From positions 1 to 64,000 of the forward strand of contig JBCCOK010000027.1 in assembly GCA_039025395.1 (NCBI GenBank): a stretch of DNA of 64,000 bases. The letters run 5' to 3'. The position numbers were made by a program, and so were the translations under genes. Shown in pieces: positions 26,226-35,356 of this stretch (positions are counted from its first letter, which is position 1; each line of letters begins with the position of its first letter). The notes under the pieces are model-generated. The model had not been told where the DNA came from, searched no databases, and saw only the letters and a program-made list of their open reading frames with translations. The DNA is from Hoeflea_A sp039025395. GTDB taxonomy: Bacteria > Pseudomonadota > Alphaproteobacteria > Rhizobiales > Rhizobiaceae.

Positions 26226-27536
26226 TCATACATACCGGTTGACGATGTTCTCAAGATATTCCTGCCGGCCCGATCTGGCTTTCGGATTGATCGCATTTTC
26301 CGTAACGCGGGCCGCAATGGCTTCGAGGCCTTGATCGCCCGCCAGCATGGCCTGCGCATCTGCGCTCTGCCAACCGGCATAGCGTTCCTCGACAAAGCCG
26401 GGCAGCACCCCGTCTTCGATCATCGCTGCAGCCGCCTTGAGCCCGCGTGCGCAGCAATCCATGCCTCCGATATGGGCGAGCAGAAGATCGTCCGGCTCCA
26501 GCGATTGCCGGCGCAGTTTGGCGTCGAAATTCGTGCCGCCGGATGCAAACCCGCCACCCTTGAGGATGTGATAGTAGGCGAGCGCCATCTCAGGCACATT
26601 GTTGGGGAACTGGTCGGTGTCCCATCCGGACTGGTAGTCGTTGCGGTTCATGTCGATCGAGCCGAAGATTCCCAGCGCTTGCGCCGTCGCCAGTTCATGC
26701 TCGAAAGAGTGACCGGCAAGGATCGCATGACCCTGTTCGATGTTCACCCGCACTTCATTTTCGAGACCGTAACGTTTGAGGAAGCCATAGACAGTTGCAA
26801 CGTCGTAATCGTACTGATGCTTGGTCGGTTCCTGCGGTTTTGGCTCGATCAGGATTGTCCCCTCGAAACCGATTTTATGCTTGTACTCCACCACCAGATT
26901 GAGAAACCGCCCGAGCTGGTCGAGCTCCCGCGCCATGTCGGTGTTGAGCAGCGTTTCGTAGCCCTCGCGACCGCCCCATAACACGTAGTTTTCGCCGCCG
27001 AGGCGCTTTGTAGCATCGATACAGGTTTTCACCGTCGCCGCAGCGAAGGCGAAGACGTCCGGATCCGGATTGGTGGCCGCACCCGCCATATAGCGACTAT
27101 TGGAAAAAAGATTGGCCGTACCCCAAAGGAGCTTAACGCCGGTCTCGGCCTGCTTGCTTTCAAAGTGGTCGACGATCGTATTGAGGTTGCGGGTGTTTTC
27201 GGCAAAGTCAGACCCGTCTGGCCGTACATCTGCGTCATGGAAGCAATAGTAGGGAACCCCGAGCAACGTGAACATCTCAAAGGCCACATCGGCCTTCAAA
27301 ATGGCATCATCCATCGTGTTTCCGAACCACGGCCGGTCGAAAGTCTGGCCTCCGAACGGGTCGAGCCCAGGCCAGCAGAAATTGTGCCAGTAGCACACGG
27401 CGAAACGCAGATGATCTTCCATGCGTTTGCCGAGTAATGTCTCTTCTGGATTGTAGTGGCGGTAGGCCAGCGGATTGACACTGCCGGCACCCTCGTAAGC
27501 GATTGGTTCGATTGCGCCAAAAAATCCCGTCGTCAT
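26226..27536 (-). CDS. xylA: Xylose isomerase XylA
   Basis: 436-residue TIM-barrel isomerase converting D-xylose to D-xylulose. Active-site and metal motifs include FHDADVRPDG (about 100-109), LLWGTANLFSNSRYMAGAATNPDPDVF (about 138-165), and the later EPKPQEPTKHQYD and NIEQGHAILAGH. Length is normal for the class II enzyme. The ATG at 27536 overlaps the xylB stop. The 169 bp before dgcN hold no gene. Confidence 0.96.
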   Translation of the reverse strand: MTTGFFGAIEPIAYEGAGSVNPLAYRHYNPEETLLGKRMEDHLRFAVCYWHNFCWPGLDPFGGQTFDRPWFGNTMDDAILKADVAFEMFTLLGVPYYCFHDADVRPDGSDFAENTRNLNTIVDHFESKQAETGVKLLWGTANLFSNSRYMAGAATNPDPDVFAFAAATVKTCIDATKRLGGENYVLWGGREGYETLLNTDMARELDQLGRFLNLVVEYKHKIGFEGTILIEPKPQEPTKHQYDYDVATVYGFLKRYGLENEVRVNIEQGHAILAGHSFEHELATAQALGIFGSIDMNRNDYQSGWDTDQFPNNVPEMALAYYHILKGGGFASGGTNFDAKLRRQSLEPDDLLLAHIGGMDCCARGLKAAAAMIEDGVLPGFVEERYAGWQSADAQAMLAGDQGLEAIAARVTENAINPKARSGRQEYLENIVNRYV

Positions 27537-28978
27537 GTCAAGGTACTCCGAATGGCCGGATAGGTTCTCCGGTACTGTTGAAAGGCATCTTCATAGGCAG
27601 ACTGAAGCGACGCATCGGGCTCGATGGTCCTCTCGATCCGGGGAGTCGTGCAGGCTTCGAGTGAACCGCCCGCGGCAATCATGCCCAATCGCGCGGCACC
27701 AAATGCCGCGCCGACATCGCCTGCAACCGGAATATCGACTGGCACGCCCAGCGCAGTGGCTATTGATCCCAACCAGTAGGCAGAACGCGAGCCGCCGCCG
27801 CTTGCGATAAGGCGGTCGACGGTTGTTCCCGCGGCGTTTAAAGCTTCGATATTGTCCCGAAAGGCGAAAGCCACGCCTTCAAGGATGGCCGCAGTCACGG
27901 CGGCCCGGTCTGTTGCGTGCGAAATGCCCGTCAGTGCCCCGCGTATGGCAGCATCGTTGTGCGGCGTCCGCTCGCCGGAAAGATAGGGCAGGAATACCGC
28001 CTGCGGTTCCCTCAGACTATAACCCAATTCGGCGGTCAACGCCGCGGCTGGCTGGCCGGTGATGGCGGCAAACCAGTTCAGCGTATCGGTCGCTGAAAGG
28101 ATGACACCCATCTGGTGCCAGCTATGCGGAACCGAATGACAGAATGTGTGCACGGCGCTGGCGGGATTAGGGCGATAGGCATTGTTTGCGGCGAACAAAA
28201 CTCCGGACGTCCCAAGCGATACAAAGGCCGCCCCCTCACCGACCGTCCCCATGCCGATCGCAGTCGCAGCGTTGTCGCCAGCACCGCCTGCAACCACGGT
28301 ATCGGGCTTCATACCCCATTCTTCGGCGAGAACTGAGCGCAGGCCGCCACTTACCTCTGAGCCCTCGACCAGCCGCGGCATCTGATCCGCACGCATGTAA
28401 GAGGCGGCAAGCAGTTCCGGCGACCAGTCCCGTTTGCCGACATCCAGCCAGCTCGTTCCGGAAGCATCCGACATTTCGGAGACATGCTCGCCAGTCAGCC
28501 AAAGACGAAGATAGTCCTTCGGCAACAGCACTTTGGCCGTCAGGTCAAAGACCTCAGGCTCGCGGTTTTTTGTCCAGACGAGTTTCGGTGCCGTAAAGCC
28601 CGGAAAAACGATATTGCCGGACAGGGATCGAAACAGCGGATTGGAATCCAATGCCGCTGCCTCTTCATGGGCACGCGTATCATTCCACAATATGCAAGGG
28701 CGCAGGACAGTGTCCGACCGGTCCAACAGTGTCGCACCATGCATCTGGCCGGAGAGGCCGATACCCTCGACCGATGCCAATGCAGCCGCGCTGTCCTGCT
28801 TGAGACGTCCGATCGCTTGCCGCGTTACTGAAATCCACTGCGCGGGATCCTGTTCACACCAGCCCGAATGCGGCCGCAAAACCTCAAGGTCAGCGGTGGC
28901 CGAAGCCACGATAGATTGGTCGTTGTCAATGATCAGCGCTTTGACGCCTGACGTCCCGAGATCGATACCCAGATACAT
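27533..28978 (-). CDS. xylB: Xylulokinase XylB
   Basis: FGGY-family sugar kinase, 481 residues. It phosphorylates D-xylulose to xylulose 5-phosphate for the pentose phosphate pathway. DLGTSGVKALI (5-15) is the phosphate-binding motif; QMHGATLLD and the C-terminal GGGSRSAYW (ASGGGSRS) motif are typical. GGAGGAGCA precedes the ATG at 28978. It is translated with xylA. No xylose regulator or transporter is in the window. Confidence 0.95.
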   Translation of the reverse strand: MYLGIDLGTSGVKALIIDNDQSIVASATADLEVLRPHSGWCEQDPAQWISVTRQAIGRLKQDSAAALASVEGIGLSGQMHGATLLDRSDTVLRPCILWNDTRAHEEAAALDSNPLFRSLSGNIVFPGFTAPKLVWTKNREPEVFDLTAKVLLPKDYLRLWLTGEHVSEMSDASGTSWLDVGKRDWSPELLAASYMRADQMPRLVEGSEVSGGLRSVLAEEWGMKPDTVVAGGAGDNAATAIGMGTVGEGAAFVSLGTSGVLFAANNAYRPNPASAVHTFCHSVPHSWHQMGVILSATDTLNWFAAITGQPAAALTAELGYSLREPQAVFLPYLSGERTPHNDAAIRGALTGISHATDRAAVTAAILEGVAFAFRDNIEALNAAGTTVDRLIASGGGSRSAYWLGSIATALGVPVDIPVAGDVGAAFGAARLGMIAAGGSLEACTTPRIERTIEPDASLQSAYEDAFQQYRRTYPAIRSTLT

Positions 28979-29412
28979 TGCTCCTCCCCGGGCAAATCAT
29001 TCTCAAGCCGTTACATCATGGGCAGGCACGCATACCACAGTCCATTGTCCTGCAACAGCACCGCACAATGTGCGACCCTAGCAGCTTGCTTTTCGCAGAA
29101 TTGAAAAGAAGGGGGTAGTCTGGCGCGATAGACTACCCCCAATACGGTCATCCGGATCTGCTCTTGGCGACCGGCGGACCGAATTGCAGTTTTCTGGCGC
29201 AACGCACGCCACTAAAAGGACTCCAGCTTCTGCGCGCCAATATGAGCACCGATTTTTACAAATCAATAAACTTTTAACATAAGATACGATGTTTTTCATT
29301 TTTTGATCACCCGCTGTGCTTTGAAAGGCGCCTGATCTCGGCCCGCTTGTAAAACCGATGCCGCAGTGCGAAATTGGCGGACTGCATTTCCAAACGTATA
29401 TGGGCTGCAATC
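28979..29412. other. 434-bp intergenic region with strong hairpin, upstream of xylBA and the beta-helix gene
   Basis: No ORF here looks real. The region contains the hairpin at 29111-29140 and an AT-rich block at 29255-29310 that is probably a promoter for one or both divergent genes. I could not define a regulator site. Confidence 0.5.
29111..29140 (-). terminator. Perfect 11-bp stem hairpin followed by T-rich tract (minus strand)
   Basis: Arm 29111-29121 (GGGGGTAGTCT) pairs exactly with 29130-29140, with an 8-base loop. On the minus strand it is followed by TTCTTTTCAATT, so it could end transcription heading toward xylB. No annotated gene lies between it and the divergent promoter, so it would act on a leader or a small RNA from about 29150-29400. 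Confidence 0.6.
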
Positions 29413-31062
29413 ATGAGTGTCGTAAACGCAAACCCATTCAACATTACCAAGCGCGCACGCAACCTGCGCGCCGGTGACCGCCTGGTCGTCAAGCAGGGCA
29501 AGTATGATCGACCGCTTGTGCTAACCGGCATTGCGGGCACAGCGGAAAAACCGATTGTCATCGAAGCCGAAAAAGGCGCCGTATTCACCAGCGGGATCAC
29601 GCTGAAAAAACACAACAAACGCGCCAATCTCATTGCCATGCGCCGCGAGGCGGCTGGCAATTATCCAAGCGTTGGCCAGACAGCGGACGAGGCAATGCTG
29701 GCCTTTCTTCACTGCAGGCATATTGTTCTCCGCGGCATCACCTTCAAACGATGCTGGCCGACCGCTGTCTACCTTGAAGAGTGCCAGCACATGACTTTGG
29801 AGCACCTCAAGATTCGCGAAGGAACCATCGCCATTGGCGCCAACGGGACCACAACGCGAGATATCACGATCAGCAAGTGCGATTGGCGGCAGGATGTATC
29901 GCCGGATAACAGGCTCTGGAACAGCATACCCTGGAAAGCGGTACACGGTTCGAGAGACACAAGCGGCGAGAGGGTCGATCCCAAAGCCGACTTTCGTGCA
30001 CTCGACGGCGACTTTTTCCGGGGATGGGATATCGCGGGCAATATTGTCATTCGAAACAACCGGATTTCGGATGCTTTCAACGCGATCCATGTTTTCAACC
30101 GCGTTGACCGGCTCGGAGAGGATGTCGATCCGAAGACCCTGAGATTCAATGCGGGCCGAAGATCGTCGGCAAATATCCTCATTGAAAACAACATGTTTGT
30201 GCGCATTCGCGACAATGCGATTGAACCCGAGGACCATGCTTGGAACTGGGTCGTGCGCCATAATCAATTCAACGATTGCTACCGCCCGTTTTCACTCGAG
30301 TTACAGCGGGCCGGCTGGATTTACATCTATGGCAATTATGGCTGGGTCAAGAACCCGCCAAGCCTGCATACGACCGATCGTGGACGAACCAAAAGCTCGC
30401 AATCCAAACTTGGCGGGCTACAGAAAAACGAAGGCAATATCTATGTCTTCCTCAATTCCTGGTACTATCAAACGGGTAAAGGTATTTTTCCCAAGGGCGC
30501 GATCGGCAGATTGCGCCACTACAACAATGCGATCGGGTTCGGTAGCCCGGAGCAGGCGAGGATGTTTGGCGAAACTGACGCGCTGCCCGTTGCCTTGAAT
30601 TCAGGGGCCTCGGCCCATACAGCCGACAGCCTTGAGCGTCATTTTACCCGGCAATGGGACAGCGACCAATTTGACATCATCTTCGACGGAGACATCGCGC
30701 AGGACGAGAACTTCCCGGAGCGGTTCCGCGAGATCGGCTTCGATTTGGGCGCCGCTTCCAAGGGCGGTGCGCCCGGTTTTGCCGATACCGATGCCGATAT
30801 CCCCGATCTGACGGTTAATCCGAGTTCGCCTGCACACGCAAGCGCAATCGCGATGACCCTCGATCTGCCGGACGGCACAACGCACAAAATCCCCGAAGGG
30901 CTGAACGTCGGTGCCGATCAGGCGGATGGGGCCTATGACGATATCGATGCGCTGTTCGGCTTCTTGCCGGAGGCGGTTTCCATCCCGCAAGCCGAAGAGG
31001 AACCGCCGCTCAATGAGCAGCCGGATCAACCGGAACAGAAGAAATCTTTGCTTTTATTCTGA
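29413..31062 (+). CDS. Right-handed parallel beta-helix repeat protein, function unknown
   Basis: 549 residues from the ATG at 29413; the longer frame begins at a TTG without a ribosome site. The middle (about 70-330) has repeated short beta strands and Asn ladders of a beta-helix (HIVLRGITFKRC, HMTLEHLKIREG, DITISKCDW, NIVIRNNRISDAF, NILIENNMFVRI, WNWVVRHNQFND). Such folds occur in polysaccharide lyases and surface proteins. There is no N-terminal signal peptide or transmembrane helix, which is odd for a carbohydrate-active beta-helix. The C-terminal ~45 residues are acidic and Pro/Gln-rich, ending KKSLLLF. Its 3' end overlaps nagA by 9 bases, convergently. I cannot name a substrate. Confidence 0.7.
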   Translation: MSVVNANPFNITKRARNLRAGDRLVVKQGKYDRPLVLTGIAGTAEKPIVIEAEKGAVFTSGITLKKHNKRANLIAMRREAAGNYPSVGQTADEAMLAFLHCRHIVLRGITFKRCWPTAVYLEECQHMTLEHLKIREGTIAIGANGTTTRDITISKCDWRQDVSPDNRLWNSIPWKAVHGSRDTSGERVDPKADFRALDGDFFRGWDIAGNIVIRNNRISDAFNAIHVFNRVDRLGEDVDPKTLRFNAGRRSSANILIENNMFVRIRDNAIEPEDHAWNWVVRHNQFNDCYRPFSLELQRAGWIYIYGNYGWVKNPPSLHTTDRGRTKSSQSKLGGLQKNEGNIYVFLNSWYYQTGKGIFPKGAIGRLRHYNNAIGFGSPEQARMFGETDALPVALNSGASAHTADSLERHFTRQWDSDQFDIIFDGDIAQDENFPERFREIGFDLGAASKGGAPGFADTDADIPDLTVNPSSPAHASAIAMTLDLPDGTTHKIPEGLNVGADQADGAYDDIDALFGFLPEAVSIPQAEEEPPLNEQPDQPEQKKSLLLF

Positions 31063-32232
31063 GGTTTGTTGTTTGACCGGAAACACGCTTTTCCCGCCAA
31101 TCCAGACCCGACTGATCTCGAGGTCATCGGACAGGTGAACGAGGTCTGAGGCACTGCCCTCGCCGATCCTGCCATGGCGGCTGGCGGCTCTGATCGCTTT
31201 AGCAGGATAAAGGCTTGCCATGCGCAGCGCCTCTTCGACATCCACGACGACTTTGTTCACAAGAAGACGGACGGACGCCATCATATCGATATCGGCACCG
31301 GCAAGCGTCCCGTCTTCGAGCGTCAGCCGGCCATTGGAACTGTAAACGGTCCTGCCGTTCAACGCGAAGGACTTGCGCGTGCTGCCGATCGTTGACATCG
31401 CGTCAGTGACAAGAAACAGCTTTCCGGGCCCTGTCTTAGCCCGAATGGCAACACCGAGCGTAACAGGGTCGATATGAATTCCGTCGGCGATCAGACCGGC
31501 CGAGACACCGCCATAGGAAAGCGCTGCTCCCACCATTCCAGGCGCGCGGTGGCCGAGCGGACTCATGGCATTGAACAGATGGGTAACCAGACAAGCACCC
31601 GCCCGCATCGCCTCGATGGCAGTGCTGCAATCGGCGTCGCTGTGGCCGAGGCTCACACATATTCCTGCCTTGGATAGTATCTCTATTTGCGCGTTCGAAA
31701 CGGCCTCGGGCGCCACGGTAACAAGCAGGTGGGAAATCCTGTCGGACGCAGCAATGAGCCGATCAATATCCTGATGATCGGCAGGACGCACCAAAGTTGC
31801 ATCATGCGCGCCGCGTCGCGCCTGCGAAAGATGCGGGCCTTCCAGATGAAGGCCGATGCAACCGGGCACCATGGCGGCGACCGCATCTGCAGCCGCATCG
31901 ATCGCCTGAATAGTCGCTTCCCGGCTGTCCGTTATCAGCGTTGGCAGAAGCGCCGTTGTTCCGAATTGTGCATGCGCTCTACAAATAATCCGGATGGTTT
32001 CGACGCTCGGTGCGTCATTCAAAAGGACACCGCCACCGCCATTGACCTGGAGATCGACAAAGCCCGGAACAATCATACCGGATTCAAACCGGGCGATTTG
32101 TACGTCATCCGGCACATCGGAAAGCGGTACGACATCAACCACCGTGTCGCCGCGATAGAGCACCGCGTGTCCCTGACGCGTATTGTCCGCGTCGAAAATG
32201 CGCGGTGCGGTGATGGCTTTCATGGCCGTCAT
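31054..32232 (-). CDS. nagA: N-acetylglucosamine-6-phosphate deacetylase NagA
   Basis: Amidohydrolase-family enzyme, 392 residues. It removes acetate from GlcNAc-6-phosphate. Motifs: HLEGPHLSQARRGAHD (about 128-143), SLGHSDADCSTA, HLFNAMSPLGHRAPG and the metal Asp in VTDAMSTIG. The start overlaps the stop of the SIS-domain gene (ATGA), and the two steps are adjacent in the pathway. Confidence 0.93.
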   Translation of the reverse strand: MTAMKAITAPRIFDADNTRQGHAVLYRGDTVVDVVPLSDVPDDVQIARFESGMIVPGFVDLQVNGGGGVLLNDAPSVETIRIICRAHAQFGTTALLPTLITDSREATIQAIDAAADAVAAMVPGCIGLHLEGPHLSQARRGAHDATLVRPADHQDIDRLIAASDRISHLLVTVAPEAVSNAQIEILSKAGICVSLGHSDADCSTAIEAMRAGACLVTHLFNAMSPLGHRAPGMVGAALSYGGVSAGLIADGIHIDPVTLGVAIRAKTGPGKLFLVTDAMSTIGSTRKSFALNGRTVYSSNGRLTLEDGTLAGADIDMMASVRLLVNKVVVDVEEALRMASLYPAKAIRAASRHGRIGEGSASDLVHLSDDLEISRVWIGGKSVFPVKQQTSE

Positions 32233-33248
32233 AGAGTTTCGGTAATCTTGTTGAGTTTTTGCGGTTTGTCGGGATCGAGCCCGTGACGCCGCGCCAGCGC
32301 TTCCATGAAACCATAGAGCGGTACAATCAGCGCAAGCGCATCTGTAAGCGGATGGCCCGTATCAACATATGCGAGCGGTCTGACCCGTGTTGTGCCAGCA
32401 CTAGTGATCAGAACCGTCGCTCCATCCTCGGCCAACTTTTCGGCTGTCTCGCGAATGGACGCCTCGGCGGCATCCCGAGCTGCAAAGGCAAGGACAGGAA
32501 AACTGCTGCCGACAAGTGAGACCGGACCGTGCAGGACCTCGGCAGCGCTGTAGGCTTCGGCATGCCGGTTGCAAACCTCTTTGAACTTCAGCGCCGCTTC
32601 CTCAGCGATTGCATAGGTTGGTCCGCGACCCAGGATGTAAAGCGAGCCGCCTTGTTCAAGGGCCTGTTCGAGCGACGACCAGTCCAACTCGACCGCCGAT
32701 TGAAGCTGCCCGGGCATGTCGTACAGGGCTTTCAGGAGAATTGCATCCTGTGTCCAAGCGGCCACGACCATGAGACCCGCAAGGACGGAATTGACAAACG
32801 ATTTCGTTGCGGCAACCGCGTGTTCCGGGCCGGCTTTGATGTCGATTGCCACATCGCTCTGATCGGCCAGCGGTGCCTGCGGATCGTTTGTCAGCGCGAG
32901 GGTGAGCGCGCCTCCGGCCCCGGCCGCCTTCTGCATGGCGACGATGTCCGGACTGCGCCCGGACTGCGAAATGGAAAGGCAAACCGCCCGTTGTGCCGAC
33001 AAGGTGGCGCCGTAAATCGAGGCGACCGAAGGCCCGATGGACGCAACCGCCAAACCTGCCTTGATCTCGATCGCATATTTGATGAATGCGGCGGCATGAT
33101 CCGACGATCCGCGCGCAACAGTCATGACAAAAGCCGGATCGCGCGCCCTCAGCATGGGACCTATTTCAGAACAATCCTTTGACAAGTCTTCAATCAGCCG
33201 CGCCGCTGCCGCTGGTATCTCATTGATCTCATTGCGCATATGGCTCAC
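32229..33248 (-). CDS. SIS-domain sugar isomerase/deaminase (NagB-II / GlmS-C-like)
   Basis: Double SIS-domain protein related to the isomerase half of GlmS, the type used in many alphaproteobacteria in place of classical NagB to deaminate glucosamine-6-phosphate to fructose-6-phosphate. SISQSGRSPDIV (about 90-101) and TKSFVNSVL, HGPVSLVG are sugar-phosphate-binding motifs. I favour the GTG at 33248 (339 residues) because GAGGA lies six bases upstream; ATG 33239 is the alternative. Operon: kinase, GntR, SIS, nagA. Confidence 0.88.
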   Translation of the reverse strand: MSHMRNEINEIPAAAARLIEDLSKDCSEIGPMLRARDPAFVMTVARGSSDHAAAFIKYAIEIKAGLAVASIGPSVASIYGATLSAQRAVCLSISQSGRSPDIVAMQKAAGAGGALTLALTNDPQAPLADQSDVAIDIKAGPEHAVAATKSFVNSVLAGLMVVAAWTQDAILLKALYDMPGQLQSAVELDWSSLEQALEQGGSLYILGRGPTYAIAEEAALKFKEVCNRHAEAYSAAEVLHGPVSLVGSSFPVLAFAARDAAEASIRETAEKLAEDGATVLITSAGTTRVRPLAYVDTGHPLTDALALIVPLYGFMEALARRHGLDPDKPQKLNKITETL

Positions 33249-33264
33249 GGCAGTTCCTCGCAGC

Positions 33265-34029
33265 TCAGCTCTTGCCAATGGTCAGTTCGGCAACAAAGTC
33301 GTAGGCATCCCCGCGATAGAGCGATCGGGTAAATTCGACGACCCGTCCGGTCTTGAGGTAGGATATGCGTTCAATCCGCAAACCCGCATCGCCAACAGCA
33401 ACACCGAGAAGGGCGGCATCCTCAGCCCCGAGATTGGTCGCCGAAATACGCTGCAACGCCCTGGTCGGCCGATATCCGTAGTTTCCGAGGGCGGCGTATA
33501 GCGAATGCTCGACTGCGCGGGGATCGGGAAGCATCCGGCTTGAAATCGACGCCCTTTCGATGGCAAGCGGCAAATCATCGGCAATGCGCAGGCGATCGAT
33601 GCGCACCACTTCATCGCCCGGTCCGAGCCCAAGCGTTACGGTCTCTTCCGGAGAAGGCGCAAAAATGCCGCGCTTCAGCCATTCGGACCGGGAACTCCAA
33701 CCGCGCCGCGAAATATCCTCCGTAAATGACGTCAGTCGGGACAATGGTTGTTCAACTTTGGCAAGGGGTTTTGAAACGAATGTCCCCGATCCGTGACGCT
33801 GGATCAGAATACCGTCCTTGACCAGATCCTGAACCGCCTTGCGCACAGTCACGCGCGAGACATCTGCGAGATCGGCAATGTCGCGTTCGGAAGGCAGCGC
33901 ATCGCCGTCACTTAAAAGCCCGTCGCTGATGGCACGTTCGACCCGGTTTCGGATCTTCAGATAGAGCGGCCCGCTGCCTTCCGCCTGCACCTTTTCACCG
34001 GAAAAGATTGACTGGAAACGATCAGTCAT
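33265..34029 (-). CDS. GntR/HutC-family regulator (NagQ-like)
   Basis: 254 residues: winged-helix DNA-binding domain (about 20-85, with LPSERDIADLADVSRVTVRKA) and a UTRA effector domain (about 105-245) typical of HutC-type GntR proteins that bind sugar phosphates. The start at 34029 overlaps the kinase gene end by 8 bases. Its likely operators are the TGGTATT direct repeats at 34927-34944 and 35058-35075. The ligand is probably an amino-sugar phosphate. Confidence 0.87.
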   Translation of the reverse strand: MTDRFQSIFSGEKVQAEGSGPLYLKIRNRVERAISDGLLSDGDALPSERDIADLADVSRVTVRKAVQDLVKDGILIQRHGSGTFVSKPLAKVEQPLSRLTSFTEDISRRGWSSRSEWLKRGIFAPSPEETVTLGLGPGDEVVRIDRLRIADDLPLAIERASISSRMLPDPRAVEHSLYAALGNYGYRPTRALQRISATNLGAEDAALLGVAVGDAGLRIERISYLKTGRVVEFTRSLYRGDAYDFVAELTIGKS

Positions 34030-34906
34030 TGTGCCCGCCCCCGGCGCCAAAACGCTTAACGGCAAGCCTTGATGCGCCTTCGACAGCGTCGGCAAGCGCC
34101 GGAACGAGGCAGGCGCGGTGCTCGGTGCTCAGCCGCGGTTCATAAGCTGCAGCCAGACCACCAAGCAGGCAGAGCCGGCGTTCCGTGCGTTGAAGGGTAA
34201 CGGCGATAGATGCATCGACATCCCTAGCGCCCGCCACGAGCAGTTCACCGGCAACCGCATCGCCCCTGTCCGCATAGTCGATCACCAACCGGGCATACCG
34301 GGCGAATTCGCCAGGCACGGCTTTGTGCGCAAAAGCCACAAGCGCAGCCGGATCATCGCCGAATTCGCGCAGGATATGCGCCGTTGCGGGCGATCCCGGC
34401 TTGACACCGTCATGTGCCAACAGCGCGCGCTGCATGAGCCGGCGGCCGAGGACCGCTCCACTTCCCTGGTCTCCCACGACGAAACCCCAACCCCCGACGG
34501 TCTGGATTTGATCATCATTCTTCGATGCAAAAACCGAACCTGTTCCGAGGATCGCTACGGCACCGTTGTGATCGCCCAAGGCACCGTGTGCTGCGATCAA
34601 TGCATCACTCTCAACGGCGCAACGGCGAAACGGGAGCCGCTCAACGACGGCACGAACGGTTGCCTCGACATTTGCCCCCGCAAGGCCAAGCACGGCGTCG
34701 CTCTTTTCAAGGACGTCCGCACCGCAGGCAGCTTCCCGGCATGCTTCGCCAGCGGCTTCGATGATGTGGCGGGTTCCGCCGTCAATGTCGGTCAGCACAT
34801 TGGCGGCACCGCTTGTGCCCCGTCCGAGCACCACGCCATCCGGTCCGGCCACGGCCGCCCGGCAACCGCTTCCCCCGCCGTCAATGCCGATGAAAAACGC
34901 GCTCAT
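34022..34906 (-). CDS. BadF/BadG-type N-acetylglucosamine kinase
   Basis: 294-residue ASKHA-fold kinase of the BadF/BadG/BcrA/D family, like eukaryotic and alphaproteobacterial GlcNAc kinases. GIDGGGSGCRAAV near the start binds ATP phosphate; ILGTGSVF and GWGFVVGDQGSGAVLG follow the family order. The ATG at 34906 is preceded by GAGGAGAAGACG; upstream in-frame codons to 34990 cross the operator. It phosphorylates imported amino sugar, consistent with a non-PTS importer across the divergent promoter. Confidence 0.88.
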   Translation of the reverse strand: MSAFFIGIDGGGSGCRAAVAGPDGVVLGRGTSGAANVLTDIDGGTRHIIEAAGEACREAACGADVLEKSDAVLGLAGANVEATVRAVVERLPFRRCAVESDALIAAHGALGDHNGAVAILGTGSVFASKNDDQIQTVGGWGFVVGDQGSGAVLGRRLMQRALLAHDGVKPGSPATAHILREFGDDPAALVAFAHKAVPGEFARYARLVIDYADRGDAVAGELLVAGARDVDASIAVTLQRTERRLCLLGGLAAAYEPRLSTEHRACLVPALADAVEGASRLAVKRFGAGGGHND

Positions 34907-34926
34907 CGTCTTCTCCTCGATTAGAT

Positions 34927-34944
34927 AATACCAATAAAATACCA
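34927..34944 (-). promoter_or_regulatory. TGGTATT-N4-TGGTATT operator, kinase arm
   Basis: On the minus strand TGGTATT occurs twice, start to start 11 bases apart (copies at 34938-34944 and 34927-34933), 21 bases before the kinase ATG. One-turn spacing and the matching pair at 35058-35075 point to the island's GntR regulator. Confidence 0.65.
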
Positions 34945-35057
34945 TTAACCAAAGGGCAATCTGAAAAAACTTGATTGCCTGTAAACACATAATTTCATTG
35001 AGAGATATTTACGCGTTGGAGATCATGGTTAATTTTTTCGCCCGGTTGCTGGACAAT

Positions 35058-35075
35058 TGGTATTTTTTTGGCATT
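35058..35075 (+). promoter_or_regulatory. TGGTATT-N4-TGGCATT operator, ABC importer arm
   Basis: Plus-strand copies at 35058-35064 and 35069-35075, again 11 bases apart, with one mismatch in the second. Same arrangement as the kinase-side site but in the opposite orientation. Confidence 0.65.
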
Positions 35076-35095
35076 ATTCTTCGGAGGAGGCGCAG

Positions 35096-35317
35096 ATGCG
35101 AAACTCAATCACCCAAGGCACGCACCAGCGCTCAACCGGGATGAATCGCGAAGAGCCGATTGAAACTCTCTCTCTATCCTGCTTGACGAACGATGGCGGC
35201 ATCAGGGTTACCTGCGCGCGGGTTCAGCAATCACGAAAAGGCGAGCGCCATCTCATATCCAAACGATGGAAACGTACGGTCGGCAACGGCCGCACTAAAA
35301 CAGGGTGTAGACTCTGA
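35096..35317 (+). CDS. Small ORF / possible leader peptide, unknown
   Basis: 73 codons from an ATG preceded by GGAGGAGGCGCAG, a stronger ribosome site than most genes here. The product is basic at its C-terminus (KRWKRTVGNGRTKTG) and has no recognisable domain, signal peptide or helix. It lies between the GntR-type operator and the sugar-binding-protein gene, 39 bases before it, so it would be co-transcribed. It could be a genuine small protein, a translated leader, or a decayed gene. Confidence 0.4.
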   Translation: MRNSITQGTHQRSTGMNREEPIETLSLSCLTNDGGIRVTCARVQQSRKGERHLISKRWKRTVGNGRTKTGCRL

Positions 35318-35356
35318 TAATCAACGCGCTTGAAGCGCAATAAACGGGAGACTGAA

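Larger units (their letters stand above)
34907..35356. other. 450-bp divergent control region of the amino-sugar island
   Basis: Markedly AT-rich from 34920 to 35080. It contains two pairs of TGGTATT repeats, one facing each arm, and then a short ORF with a strong ribosome site (35096-35317). Nothing else is recognisable. Confidence 0.6.
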
